Source: Aquisalimonas lutea | GTDB lineage: Bacteria > Pseudomonadota > Gammaproteobacteria > Nitrococcales > Aquisalimonadaceae | Length of the DNA stretch: 64,000 nt | Assembly: GCF_030409225.1 (NCBI RefSeq) | Contig: NZ_JAUFPK010000004.1 | Location: forward strand, 2,943-66,942 | Direction: 5' to 3' | In this document: positions 23,121 through 32,075 of the stretch, piece after piece | How positions within the stretch are numbered: position 1 is the first letter of the stretch | How the letters are laid out: each line of letters starts with the position of its first letter | Notes under the pieces: generated by a model | Database searches by the model: none | Seen by the model: the letters and a program-made list of their open reading frames with translations, nothing else | What the model was told of the DNA's origin: nothing | Position numbers and translations under genes: made by a program

Positions 23121-23878
23121 GCATGAAATGGCTCGGCGTCTATGCCCGGCGGGCGCTCGCACTGGCGGTGGTTCTGGCGATCTGGGAGTCCCTCGCCGCC
23201 AACGGGTATGTCGACCCGTTCTACATGCCGCCGCCCAGCGCCATCGGCGCCATCGTCGTGGACCAGTTCGCCAGCGGTGATATCTGGCCTCACTTGCAGG
23301 CGACCTTCGGCGCCGCGCTTCTCGGACTGGCGCTGGGGATTCTCTTCGGCATCTTCCTGGGGTTCGTCGCGGCGCTGATCCCGTACCTGGCCGAGCTTCT
23401 GGAGCCGGTGATGGCCATGCTCAATGCCATTCCGCGGGTGATCCTGGCGCCGCTTTTCATCATCTGGCTGGGCATCGGCATCGGCTCGAAGGTCGCGCTG
23501 TCGTTCATCCTCGTGGTGGTGCTGACCTTTTTCGCGGTCTACAACGGCATCCGGGACGTCGACCAGCGCCTGGTGGAGCGCGTGCGCACCCTGGGCGGCG
23601 GTCGGCTCGTGCTGGTGCGCGAGGTCTACATCCCCTCGGTGGTCGCCTGGGTCATGGGCAATCTCAAGGTGGCCGTGGGGTTCGCATTCACCGGCGCGGT
23701 GGTCGGCGAGTTCGTCGCGGCCAGCCGGGGTTTGGGCTATCTGCTGTCGTACGCCCAGAGCACCTATAACGCCAGCCTGACCATGGCGCTGATCTTCCTG
23801 GTCATGGTGTTCGTCCTGTTCCTGTTCACCCTCGCGGGCATGCTCGAGCGGTACCTGCTCCGGTGGAAGGGCTCGTAG
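23117..23878 (+). CDS. ABC importer permease (SsuC/TauC-like)
   Basis: This 253-residue inner-membrane protein starts at ATG 23117 (overlapping ATGA with the ATPase). It has six predicted helices and the family features WESLAANGYVDPFYMPPPSAI near the start and an EAA loop (ERVRTLGGGRLVLVREVYIPS). It matches permeases of sulfonate/nitrate/taurine importers. The last base of its TAG stop is the first base of the next gene's GTG start. Confidence 0.85.
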   Translation: MSMKWLGVYARRALALAVVLAIWESLAANGYVDPFYMPPPSAIGAIVVDQFASGDIWPHLQATFGAALLGLALGILFGIFLGFVAALIPYLAELLEPVMAMLNAIPRVILAPLFIIWLGIGIGSKVALSFILVVVLTFFAVYNGIRDVDQRLVERVRTLGGGRLVLVREVYIPSVVAWVMGNLKVAVGFAFTGAVVGEFVAASRGLGYLLSYAQSTYNASLTMALIFLVMVFVLFLFTLAGMLERYLLRWKGS

Positions 23879-24276
23879 TGTCCCGTGCCGCGGCAAGCGT
23901 CAGTACGTGCTTCGATGCCGGGTGGCGGCGCCAGCGCGAGCCGGAGCTGCCGTACGCGGGTGAAGCCGTGGTTGCCGCCGACGGCCTCTGGGCGCGCTTC
24001 AGCCTTTCCCCCGGCGACGGCGTCATCGAGCAGGCCGGTTTCCGCGCCGCCAGCTGCGTGACGCTGGTGGCCTACTGCGAGCTTCTCTGCCGCATGATCA
24101 CGGGAGAGCCGATGGCGGCGGCGGAGACGCTGTCGCCGCAGGTGCTGGTGGACCAGCTGCCCGGCGTGCCGCCCGTGAAGCAGGACCGCGCGGTGCTGGC
24201 GGTCGCGGCGCTGCGCGGGGCCGCGTCCCTGCTCAAGGGTCAACAAGCCTGTCATTCCATGGAGGAGCGGTCATGA
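23878..24276 (+). CDS. NifU/IscU-like protein in the importer operon
   Basis: This 132-residue protein starts at GTG 23878 overlapping the permease stop, with AAGGG 6 nt upstream. An in-frame GTG 15 bp earlier is possible. The core (GVIEQAGFRAASCVTLVAYCELLCRMITGEPMAAAETLS, then ALRGAASLLKG) follows the IscU/NifU-N pattern of FxxxxC...G, with a Cys cluster where scaffold ligands lie. The classical three-Cys set is only partly kept. It may handle sulfur or a metal cluster for the importer's substrate pathway. The next gene starts within its stop (ATGA). Confidence 0.6.
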   Translation: MSRAAASVSTCFDAGWRRQREPELPYAGEAVVAADGLWARFSLSPGDGVIEQAGFRAASCVTLVAYCELLCRMITGEPMAAAETLSPQVLVDQLPGVPPVKQDRAVLAVAALRGAASLLKGQQACHSMEERS

Positions 24277-24611
24277 AAGTCGCCTACATCTTTGCCACCC
24301 AGCGGCATAACGTCTCCTACGTGCTCGCCCGGATGATCCTGCCGCAGCTGGAGGAGAAGCGGCACGGGGCGGACGTCGTCGGCATGTTCTTCTTCGAGGA
24401 CAACAACTACGTCCTTGTCGACGGCAACCCCATCGGTGAACGACTGGTCAAGGTGGCGCGGGAGCAGGGGATCCAGCTGATGGGCTGCGACCAGTGCTGC
24501 TATGAGCGCGAGATCGCCGACCGCCTGTTCAGCGGTGTGCCGATCGGCTGCTTCCCCGACCTCTACGGCGCCCTTGCCGGCAATATGCCCGATCAGGTGA
24601 TTACTCTGTAG
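24273..24611 (+). CDS. DsrE-like sulfur-relay protein
   Basis: This 112-residue protein has a DsrE/TusD-type Rossmann-like fold pattern: KVAYIFATQRHNVSYVLARMILPQLEE, VVGMFFFEDNNYVLVDGNPIGERLVKVAREQGIQLMGCDQCCYEREI. The conserved Cys region is GCDQCC, a likely persulfide-carrying site. It is the last gene of the five-gene overlapping operon and suggests that the imported compound carries sulfur (or selenium). Related DsrE-like proteins accompany some sulfur-linked ABC importers; I cannot confirm the exact subfamily by eye. Confidence 0.7.
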   Translation: MKVAYIFATQRHNVSYVLARMILPQLEEKRHGADVVGMFFFEDNNYVLVDGNPIGERLVKVAREQGIQLMGCDQCCYEREIADRLFSGVPIGCFPDLYGALAGNMPDQVITL

Positions 24612-24730
24612 CCTCCCGGATTGCGGATCGCCGAGGGATTTGCAAGGCTATCCCCGGGTGCGTTGCGCCGGTGTGCGTGACAATCAAGCGAACGGTAGCT
24701 GTCATCGGCACCAGCATAAGGGATTCTTGC

Positions 24731-26458
24731 ATGGCCGCAGGGGGGCACGGGTGGCCCGGTACCGGCCAACGTTCCGTTCGGTACGGGGGGCTGGAATCGT
24801 TGACGCGCAAGCGCGTCACGAGCTTCTTGCTCATTGCCCTCGGGCTGGCCGTGGCCGTCGTCCTGGTCGTGCGTGACGGCGGCACGCCCTCGGCATATGC
24901 CCATTTCGCATACGCTCCCGTGGCTCTGGCGGCCTTTCGCTTTCGCGGGCTGGGCGGGTTCGTCACCGGCCTGCTGGGCGGCGCGGCCGTCGGGCCCGTC
25001 GCCGAGCTGGTGGTTTCCGGAACCATGCTGACTGTGCCCGCCCAGTATGTCTCCTGGAGCGTGCGCGCGAGCTGGATGGCCGTGATCGGTGTCACGCTCG
25101 GCCATCTGTTCGAGCATGCCCGCCGGCAGGCCGGCATCCTGGACTGGTATCGCTTCACCGACCGCGGAACGGAACTGCCCAACCTGGTGGGCGTGCGCCG
25201 GCAGCTGGCCTTGCGGCTGGAGGAAGCGCCGGGCGTGGAGCGGATTGTCGTCGTGGTGAAGATCACCAACTACGATCATCTGCTTGCCACCTTCGGCTAC
25301 GAGGGCTCGGATCAGGTCGTGCGCGGGCTCGGGCAGCAGCTGCGCGTCAAGCTGCCCGCGGAAGCCATCGTCGGGCGCACGGGGAACGACGAGCTCGTGG
25401 TCGTGGAGCCGGTGGGTCCGGAGATCGCGACAACGCAGTTACCGCCGGTGTTGCGCGAGTTGACCGGGTCAAGCTTGTACGGCGGCCACATCCACGCGTA
25501 CGTGGAAACGGCGCTCGGCGTTATGCGCATGCGCGCCGATGCCGTCGATTCGGAAGCACCCTTCGTGCAGGCGGCAGTCGCCGCGGCGCGGGCGCACGAG
25601 GAGGGGGCCGGGGTTGCGTACTACGAAGAAGAACGCGAGCAGGTCCGGCGCGACGGCATCCACCTGCTGAGCGAGCTGCCGGGGGCCCTGGAGCGCGAGG
25701 AGATCGTGCTGGTCTACCAGCCCAAGCTGTGCCTGCAAACGGGCCGGTTCGTCGGCGTCGAGGCCCTGGCACGCTGGCAGCATCCCGTGCGGGGGTGGCT
25801 GGCACCGGGCGCCTTTATCCCGCTGGTCGAGCAAACCGGCATGATCGGGGCGCTGACCGCGCATGTCCTCGAGCGCGCCATCCGGCAGACGCGCCTGTGG
25901 CATGACCAGGGCCTGGCCGTATCCGTGTCGGTGAACATCTCCACGCGGAACCTGACCAGCGGCTCGCTGCTGCAGCACATCACCGATCTGCTGGAAGAAA
26001 CCGGGCTTGCGCCGGAGGCGCTGGAGCTGGAGATCACCGAGACGGCCCTGATGGATGTCTACCGTGCCCACCTGGATCAGCTCGCCCGCCTGCGCGAGCA
26101 AGGGGTACGCGTTGCCATCGACGATTTCGGCACCGGTTACGCTTCGCTGGCCTACGTGCGTGATCTGCCGCTGGATACGCTGAAGCTCGACAAGTCCTTT
26201 ATCCGTTCGGCGCCGGAGCAGCGGCGGGAACGGCAGATCCTGCGGCGCATGATCGACATGGCCAAGGATCTCGACCTGCAGGTGGTCGGGGAGGGGGTCG
26301 AGGACGCCGAGACCCTGGCGCTGCTCATGGAGCTCGGCGTGGACCAGGCCCAGGGCTATCACATGGCCTATCCCCTGGCAGCGGACGACGTTCGCCCCCT
26401 GTTGCTGCAGTCGTGGTCCGGCTCCGGTCCGGCGCAGCGGATCTCGCCCTCTACCTGA
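24731..26458 (+). CDS. Membrane GGDEF-EAL protein, probable c-di-GMP phosphodiesterase
   Basis: This 575-residue protein starts at ATG 24731 (AAGGG upstream); the frame opens at 24671. An N-terminal membrane domain of about four helices (LLIALGLAVAVVLVV to WMAVIGVTLGHLFEHA) is followed by a degenerate GGDEF domain (RTGNDELVV, lacking GG[DE]EF). An EAL domain with its key residues follows: EALARWQ, VNIS, LEITE, IDDFGTGY, LKLDKSF, VGEGVE and QGYH. It should hydrolyse c-di-GMP but not make it. Its 3' end overlaps the convergent binding-protein gene by 8 bp. Confidence 0.85.
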   Translation: MAAGGHGWPGTGQRSVRYGGLESLTRKRVTSFLLIALGLAVAVVLVVRDGGTPSAYAHFAYAPVALAAFRFRGLGGFVTGLLGGAAVGPVAELVVSGTMLTVPAQYVSWSVRASWMAVIGVTLGHLFEHARRQAGILDWYRFTDRGTELPNLVGVRRQLALRLEEAPGVERIVVVVKITNYDHLLATFGYEGSDQVVRGLGQQLRVKLPAEAIVGRTGNDELVVVEPVGPEIATTQLPPVLRELTGSSLYGGHIHAYVETALGVMRMRADAVDSEAPFVQAAVAAARAHEEGAGVAYYEEEREQVRRDGIHLLSELPGALEREEIVLVYQPKLCLQTGRFVGVEALARWQHPVRGWLAPGAFIPLVEQTGMIGALTAHVLERAIRQTRLWHDQGLAVSVSVNISTRNLTSGSLLQHITDLLEETGLAPEALELEITETALMDVYRAHLDQLARLREQGVRVAIDDFGTGYASLAYVRDLPLDTLKLDKSFIRSAPEQRRERQILRRMIDMAKDLDLQVVGEGVEDAETLALLMELGVDQAQGYHMAYPLAADDVRPLLLQSWSGSGPAQRISPST

Positions 26459-27395
26459 TCTCCCCGCCGTGTTCCGGGTGGGCGCCGAAGACGGGTGCGA
26501 ACCACAGCTCGTCCCGCTCCAGCGGCGTTGCGGCGGGCAGGTTCGGGTTGCGCAGTCGGATGATGCGGGCCTGCCCCCGCCGCAGGGTCGTCAGGGCCGG
26601 TGCCGTCGCCGGGTGCCGCTCCATCAGGCGCGTAAAGCTGCCATCCGCCAGGGCGCGCTCGAGCCCGATGCGGATGCGCAGCGCCAGGGTGTGGTCCCCG
26701 GGTGCGACGAAGAAGTAGCTGGGTGCGCGATAGACCAGTAACAGATCCCGGTAGGGTTCCAGGCCGTAGCGCTCGTAGATCCGGGTTTCGGCGGCGAGCT
26801 CCTGGATGCCGCGCGGCAGGTAGTGGAAACGGCCCCGCGCCAGCATCGCGAACAGGCTCTGGTAGTTCGTGGCCGTCGTGACCGGGACCCCGTTATGGCG
26901 CAGTATCATGGTGTCCGGCCAGTCCTGGAGCTGGCCGGCGCGCATGTCCCGAAGGTCCGGCAGGGTGGAGACTCCGTCCAGGAGCCCGGCGCCCCCGGCC
27001 CGGATCACGGGTACCCGAACCCCCAGCAGGCCCCGGGCCAGCGGAATGCGGATGGGGACGAGCTTTTCCTCCCGGGCGCGGTTGGTCATCGTCCACAGCA
27101 CGTCGATGTACCGCCCGTCCCTCAGCTCGCGGATGGCCCGGTTCTGGGACATGCGCAGATCGATCTCGAGGAGGTTGAACGGGCCGAAGTCGTCCTCGGT
27201 GCGTGACAGGGCCAGCTCGAGGAGCTGGATCGCGTAGTCGTCGCGTCGGTCTTCCCCGGAGTCCGGCGGCTGGTGCCGAACCAGTGCCGGCGTGAGGGCA
27301 AGGACGGGGGCGGGTACGGCAATCGCGGCAACCAGGAGCAGGGCGGCGGCACGCCCCGTCAGAATGCGTATCGGTCCCGGGCGTGGCTTAGTCAT
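26451..27395 (-). CDS. Periplasmic substrate-binding-like protein coupled to a c-di-GMP enzyme
   Basis: This 314-residue protein starts at ATG 27395, inside the end of the upstream GGDEF-EAL gene (8-bp overlap). It has a signal peptide (RAAALLLVAAIAVPAPVLA) and a bacterial extracellular solute-binding (type 3-like) body with YAIQLLELAL, GRYIDVLWTMTNRAREEKLVPIRIPLARGLLG and ALRIRIGLERAL. No transporter genes adjoin. It probably binds a ligand and signals to the periplasmic domain of its neighbour rather than feeding a transporter; this is inferred from the overlap. Confidence 0.65.
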   Translation of the reverse strand: MTKPRPGPIRILTGRAAALLLVAAIAVPAPVLALTPALVRHQPPDSGEDRRDDYAIQLLELALSRTEDDFGPFNLLEIDLRMSQNRAIRELRDGRYIDVLWTMTNRAREEKLVPIRIPLARGLLGVRVPVIRAGGAGLLDGVSTLPDLRDMRAGQLQDWPDTMILRHNGVPVTTATNYQSLFAMLARGRFHYLPRGIQELAAETRIYERYGLEPYRDLLLVYRAPSYFFVAPGDHTLALRIRIGLERALADGSFTRLMERHPATAPALTTLRRGQARIIRLRNPNLPAATPLERDELWFAPVFGAHPEHGGEIR

Positions 27396-29775
27396 GGTCC
27401 GCCCGGTCCTCGCGGTGCGGGCCATCGCCCATCGGGCCCGGCCGGGCGCAGTAGAATCCCTGGGCGAACTCGCAATCCACGCCGAGCAGGAAGGCCATCT
27501 CGTCGGCATGTTCAACGCCTTCGGCGACCACCCGTAGTCCGAGATTGTGCGCCAGGGAGATAATGGCGCGCACGAGCTGGGCATCCCCGGCGTCGTGCAG
27601 GATGTCCCGGATGAACGAGCGGTCGATCTTGAGTACGTCCACCTGCAGGCGCTTGAGGTAGCTCAGGGACGAGTAGCCGGTGCCGAAGTCGTCGACGACC
27701 AGCTCCACGCCCACGCTCTCCAGGCGATGCAGGGCCTCGCCGGCATACGCAACGTCCCCCAGGAAGACACGCTCGGTGAGCTCGATCTGCAAAGCCGCCG
27801 CGGGGATTCCGGTGGCATGCAGCGCCGCGGCCACGGCGTCCGGGAAGCGCGTGTCGGCAAGTTGCCGCGGTGACACGTTCACTGCCAGCTGAAGGGTCTC
27901 GTTGCCGGGCCGGCGCCGCAGTTCGGCCAGCGTCTGCAGGCCCTGGTGCAGGACCCACTCGCCGATGGGGACGATCAGGCCGTTGTCCTCGGCCAGGCCG
28001 ATGAACTCGTCGGGGGGAACCAGACCGTGCTGCGGGTGCTGCCAGCGCAGCAGTGCCTCCAGGGCGACCGTCCGTTCGTCCGAGACCCTGACAATGGGCT
28101 GGTAGTGCAGCAGCAGCTCGCCGTTGGCCAGTGCGCGGTGGAGGTCGGCGTCCAGGGTCAGGCGGCGGCGCGTCTCCAGGCTGTCGCCTTCCCGGAAGAC
28201 ACCGACGCGGCGCATGGCCTCGCGCTTCACGGCGGACAGCGTCGCATCCGCGGCACGCAGCAGGTCCGGCACCCGTTGCCCGGCCCCGGGGCACAGCGCC
28301 GCCCCTGCCTTGACCGACAGGACCAGCGGCTGGTCGTCCACGAAACGGATCTCGCGGAGGGCGTCGAGGAGTCCCTCGAGGCGCCCGCGCAGCTCCTCTG
28401 GGTCCCATGCACCCGGAACCACCAGCATGAACTCGTCGTTGCCGAAGCGCCCGACCTGCCAGTCCGTGTCAATGCTCCCGCGCAGGCGCGCCGCCACGGC
28501 CCGCAGGACGCGATCTCCGCCATCGGGCCCGAGGCTCTCGTTGATGGTCTTGAAATGATCGATATCGAGAAGAACCACGGCGCAGGGCGTCGTCCCGCTG
28601 CTGCCGATCATCGTCGCCAGGAACTGCTGCAGGAGCTGCCGGTTGGGCAGGCCCGTGAGCGTATCGAAGTGCATCTGGTGGTCGAGCCGTTCCTCCACCG
28701 TCCGCAGCTGGGTCACGTCCTCGAACACCGCGATGTACTGGATGCCCCCGGTGCCCGGCACGGGGCGCACGGTTGCCCGTCCCCACCGGTAATGGCCGTC
28801 GCCGCGCCGGAAACGCACCTCCCCCTGCCATTCGTGGCCCGCCTGGACGGTCTCCCACGGGTCCGGCTCACCCTCGGCGACGGCGAGTCGGGTGTACAGC
28901 CATCCGTCGTCGCCGAAGCACGGCTGCCCGTGGCACTCGGCAACCGATATTCCGCTGAGCAGCTCGAATCGGGGGTTGGCGTAGTCGAGGCGGCCGTCGC
29001 GGTCGAGGATCAGTACCCCGGCCGGTGACTGCTCCAGCGCGTACGACAGCAGCCGGTGCCGGCGTTCCGCGCTCCGGCGCGCCGCCATGTCCTCGGCCAT
29101 GCGGGCGGTTGCATAGTTCATGGAGCTGGCCATCTCGTCGAGCTCGTCCGGGCGCAGGCAACCGCCGGCCGGGCGGGCCAGGGCCACGGGCTGGTCCAGG
29201 CGGTCCAGGCGCAGGGCCCGGGCGAACGCGGCCAGCGTCTGCAGGTGGCGGATGACCAGCCAGTAGATCAGGGCCAGAAGCAGCAGGGAGACCACGAACG
29301 TCTTCGCCGCCTGGGTCGCGAGGATGGTCACCAGACGGTCCCAGATGCGCGCGTGGATCCCGGCCAGGGAGGCCGTCACGCGGACGCGGCCGAGCTCGTG
29401 CCGGACGCCGTCGTTGGTGCGGTGACGCACCGGAATGATCATCGTGCGTCGATACGGGTAGTCGCTCGGGCTGCCCACCTGCATGCGGAGATCACCGGTG
29501 AGCGTGACGGTCTCCACGTGGGGCAGGCTCTGCAGGCCCCGGAGCTGCAGATGGAGCTGTCTCTCGTCCAGGGCCCAGAGGCTTGCCCCGAGGGTTCCGG
29601 CGAAGCTGGCGCGTGCGTCGGCGAGCCCCTGTTCCAGCGAATCCAGATCGCGCCGGTACTCCGCATACAGCTGTACGACCGTGACCAGGCAGGTGACCAC
29701 GGAGCTGACGAGCACGATGGCAACCACCACTCTCGTGCTGAGCCGGCGGTGCCGTAGCCATCGCGGTAACCGCAT
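27388..29775 (-). CDS. Periplasmic-sensor PAS-GGDEF-EAL protein
   Basis: This 795-residue protein's start was set at ATG 29775 (AAGGA 9 nt upstream); another ATG lies 6 nt earlier. Two membrane helices (about 15-35 and 160-180) enclose a periplasmic sensor domain. Then come a HAMP-like segment, a PAS domain (about 240-370; RHRLLSYALEQSPAGVLILD), a GGDEF domain and an EAL domain. The GGDEF motif is GNDEF, so synthase activity is doubtful. The EAL residues are intact (EALLRWQ, VNVS, IELTE, VDDFGTGY, LKIDRSF, AEGVE, QGF). It likely degrades c-di-GMP in response to the binding protein encoded downstream. Confidence 0.85.
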   Translation of the reverse strand: MRLPRWLRHRRLSTRVVVAIVLVSSVVTCLVTVVQLYAEYRRDLDSLEQGLADARASFAGTLGASLWALDERQLHLQLRGLQSLPHVETVTLTGDLRMQVGSPSDYPYRRTMIIPVRHRTNDGVRHELGRVRVTASLAGIHARIWDRLVTILATQAAKTFVVSLLLLALIYWLVIRHLQTLAAFARALRLDRLDQPVALARPAGGCLRPDELDEMASSMNYATARMAEDMAARRSAERRHRLLSYALEQSPAGVLILDRDGRLDYANPRFELLSGISVAECHGQPCFGDDGWLYTRLAVAEGEPDPWETVQAGHEWQGEVRFRRGDGHYRWGRATVRPVPGTGGIQYIAVFEDVTQLRTVEERLDHQMHFDTLTGLPNRQLLQQFLATMIGSSGTTPCAVVLLDIDHFKTINESLGPDGGDRVLRAVAARLRGSIDTDWQVGRFGNDEFMLVVPGAWDPEELRGRLEGLLDALREIRFVDDQPLVLSVKAGAALCPGAGQRVPDLLRAADATLSAVKREAMRRVGVFREGDSLETRRRLTLDADLHRALANGELLLHYQPIVRVSDERTVALEALLRWQHPQHGLVPPDEFIGLAEDNGLIVPIGEWVLHQGLQTLAELRRRPGNETLQLAVNVSPRQLADTRFPDAVAAALHATGIPAAALQIELTERVFLGDVAYAGEALHRLESVGVELVVDDFGTGYSSLSYLKRLQVDVLKIDRSFIRDILHDAGDAQLVRAIISLAHNLGLRVVAEGVEHADEMAFLLGVDCEFAQGFYCARPGPMGDGPHREDRADHD

Positions 29776-30010
29776 GCGCATCCATCCTTGCGGCTGCGTT
29801 TGTGCGCGTCCATGCACCGTGACGCGTGGCGGGCACATTGGCCGCGAAGTTCCCTTTCGATCGTTCGAGTCAATATGCGGTTAGCATCCCCAATTCGGTA
29901 CACGGATGCAATGGCCCGGCGGGTGGTTCGCCGTGGCATGATGGCAAGGGCCGTGCTGCGGTTCCGGGGATCCGTGGCAGCGAGCGACAATGCCGGAGAG
30001 GAGAAGGCCC

Positions 30011-30862
30011 ATGGATCAGTTTCAAGGCCGCGTGGCCGTGGTTACCGGGGGAGGCAGCGGACTCGGACGCGAGCTCGCGCTGTGCTGCGCGCGCCGCGGC
30101 ATGACGGTAGCTCTCGGTGACGTGGACGAGCCGGGAATGGCCGAGACGGCCCGCCTGATCGGCGAGGAACGACCGGAGGCGGCATGCACGGCGCACCGTG
30201 TCGATGTCTCCGATGCCGAGGCAATGGAGGCGTTCGCCGATGCCGTCTGGCGCCGGCACGGCGGCGTGCACCTGCTGTTCAACAATGCCGGCGTGGCGGT
30301 CAACGGCCCGCTGTGGGAGCACACCACGGCGGACTGGCAATGGCTGCTCGGTGTCAATCTCCACGGCGTGGCCTGGGGCATCCGCGCATTCGTGCCGCGC
30401 ATGATCGCCCAGGGCACGGGCTACGTGGTGAACACCGCGTCTGCGGCCGGCTGGGTGAGCGCACCCGGGAGCGGTATCTACAACGCCAGCAAGAGTGCCG
30501 TGGTCGCCCTGTCCGAGACCCTTGCCCTGGATCTTCGGGATGCCGGCGCGGATATCGGCGTGAGCGTCGTCTCGCCCGCGTTCTTTCCCACGCCCATCGC
30601 GGAGTCGGAGCGCAACCGCCCGCCGGAGCTGGCCGATACGGCGCCCATGTCCGAGGCCCGGCGGCGCCGCAGCGAGGAGCTCAGGTACGCCGTGCAGCAC
30701 GGCCGCATCCCCGCCGGCGATATCGCCCGCATGACCCTGGAGGCGGTCGAGCAGCGGCGCTTCTACGTATTCCCGCACGGCAGGATCAAGGAGCTCGTCC
30801 GTGCCCGGGCGGAGGCCGTTGCCCGGGAGGACGATGTCTTCGACACCCTGGCCGGCCGCTGA
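30011..30862 (+). CDS. Short-chain dehydrogenase/reductase
   Basis: This 283-residue classical-type SDR starts at ATG 30011 (GGAGAAGG upstream). The cofactor motif TGGGSGLGRE lies near residue 12, NNAG near 90, and the catalytic Ser (TASAAG) with Tyr/Lys (YNASK) near 150-160. An Asp after the second strand (LGDVDEPGM) suggests NAD rather than NADP. The C-terminal extension is Arg-rich. The substrate cannot be told. It is convergent with the diguanylate cyclase, with a 4-bp gap. Confidence 0.8.
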   Translation: MDQFQGRVAVVTGGGSGLGRELALCCARRGMTVALGDVDEPGMAETARLIGEERPEAACTAHRVDVSDAEAMEAFADAVWRRHGGVHLLFNNAGVAVNGPLWEHTTADWQWLLGVNLHGVAWGIRAFVPRMIAQGTGYVVNTASAAGWVSAPGSGIYNASKSAVVALSETLALDLRDAGADIGVSVVSPAFFPTPIAESERNRPPELADTAPMSEARRRRSEELRYAVQHGRIPAGDIARMTLEAVEQRRFYVFPHGRIKELVRARAEAVAREDDVFDTLAGR

Positions 30863-30866
30863 GGCA

Positions 30867-31952
30867 TCACGGCGATGGGTCCGTGTCCGCGACGACGCGG
30901 TCGCGGCCGGACCGCTTGGCCCGGAGAAGCGCCCGGTCCGCCCGGACGGTCAGGGCATGCGGGGTGTCCCCGGGCTGCAGGGTGGCGACGCCGATACTGA
31001 TGGACAGGTGACGATCGGCGTCGCTGCTCCAGCAATGGGGTGTCGCCGCGCGAAGCCGCTCCGCGGCGGCCCGCGCAGCGGCGAGATCCTGGCCGTGGAG
31101 CAGGATCAGGAATTCCTCGCCGCCCCAACGAGCCACCGCGTCTTCCTCGCGCATGGAGGTGCGGAGCAGCCGGGATAGCGCCTTGAGCATCTCGTCGCCG
31201 GTATCGTGGCCCAGGGTGTCGTTGATCTCCTTGAACCGGTCGATGTCGGCGAGGAGGACACTGTGGGTGCCGCCGGCCGCCACCGTCTCCCGCAGCCGGT
31301 CATCCATGCTGCGGCGGTTCAGCAGCCCCGTGAGCGGATCGGTGGCGGCCAGGCGTTCCAGGCGATCGCGGGCGCGCCCCAGCATGCTGTCCGCGTTGTC
31401 CACCGCCACCGCGTAGAAGAGGATGAAGACGCTCATGCCCGTGGCGACGGAGATGACATTGGCCGCGTTCAGCCAGGGCACGAACCACTGCGGTACCGCC
31501 ACGGCCGCCGGCTCGCCGGTGTAGGCCGCGGCGAGCGCGGCGTAGAAGAGCGTGCACAGCAGCACCAGCAGGCACCGCTGGCCGAGACTCAGCGCGGTCA
31601 GGAACGCCAGCAGCGGGATCAGGATCAGCGGGTAGAAATGGAATCCGGCCTGCCAGCCCAGGTAGTGCGTGGCCAGCCATGCATGGGCAAGGACCTCCAG
31701 CGCGGCGGGCAGCACGGTCCACCGCGTCTCCAGATGCGGCACGGCGAGGATCAGGCCCGCATACAGCAGGAGGCTGCCGAGGTTGAACCCGATCAGCACG
31801 GGAACCTGCAGCCACCAGAACAGACCCAGGAACACCGCGTGGGCGACGGCCCCGAACAGGAGGATCGGGCGCAGCACCCGCCCGAAACGCCAGCGGCCGG
31901 GGTCGTCGGCCAGGCGCTCGGCGTGGTTTGCTGCCTCGGGTCGGGCTGTCAT
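30867..31952 (-). CDS. Membrane diguanylate cyclase
   Basis: This 361-residue protein starts at ATG 31952 (AGAAGG upstream). Six predicted helices (about 28-185) are followed by a GGDEF domain with intact WGGEEF, a product-inhibition site RxxD (REED) five residues before it, and DIDRFKEINDTLGHDTGD. It should make c-di-GMP and be feedback-inhibited. It is the only protein of the four c-di-GMP genes here with an intact GG[DE]EF motif. Confidence 0.88.
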   Translation of the reverse strand: MTARPEAANHAERLADDPGRWRFGRVLRPILLFGAVAHAVFLGLFWWLQVPVLIGFNLGSLLLYAGLILAVPHLETRWTVLPAALEVLAHAWLATHYLGWQAGFHFYPLILIPLLAFLTALSLGQRCLLVLLCTLFYAALAAAYTGEPAAVAVPQWFVPWLNAANVISVATGMSVFILFYAVAVDNADSMLGRARDRLERLAATDPLTGLLNRRSMDDRLRETVAAGGTHSVLLADIDRFKEINDTLGHDTGDEMLKALSRLLRTSMREEDAVARWGGEEFLILLHGQDLAAARAAAERLRAATPHCWSSDADRHLSISIGVATLQPGDTPHALTVRADRALLRAKRSGRDRVVADTDPSP

Positions 31953-31975
31953 GGTCGCCTTCTCCCCCGGGGGGC

Positions 31976-31990
31976 GTGTCCTTAGGACAC
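31976..31990. repeat. GTGTCC/GGACAC palindrome upstream of the cyclase
   Basis: GTGTCC-TTA-GGACAC is followed by TAAC. It shares the GTGTCC core and the TAAC end with the repeats at 11600-11636 and 33838-33851. It lies 24 bp upstream of the cyclase start, so it may be an operator or a dispersed repeat. Confidence 0.4.
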
Positions 31991-32075
31991 TAACGCACCG
32001 CCGTCGCGCACGCCCAGTGTTCCCGGAACGTGACGGCCGCGGTGCGCGAATGCGCCGCCGGCCCGAACCGGGATG

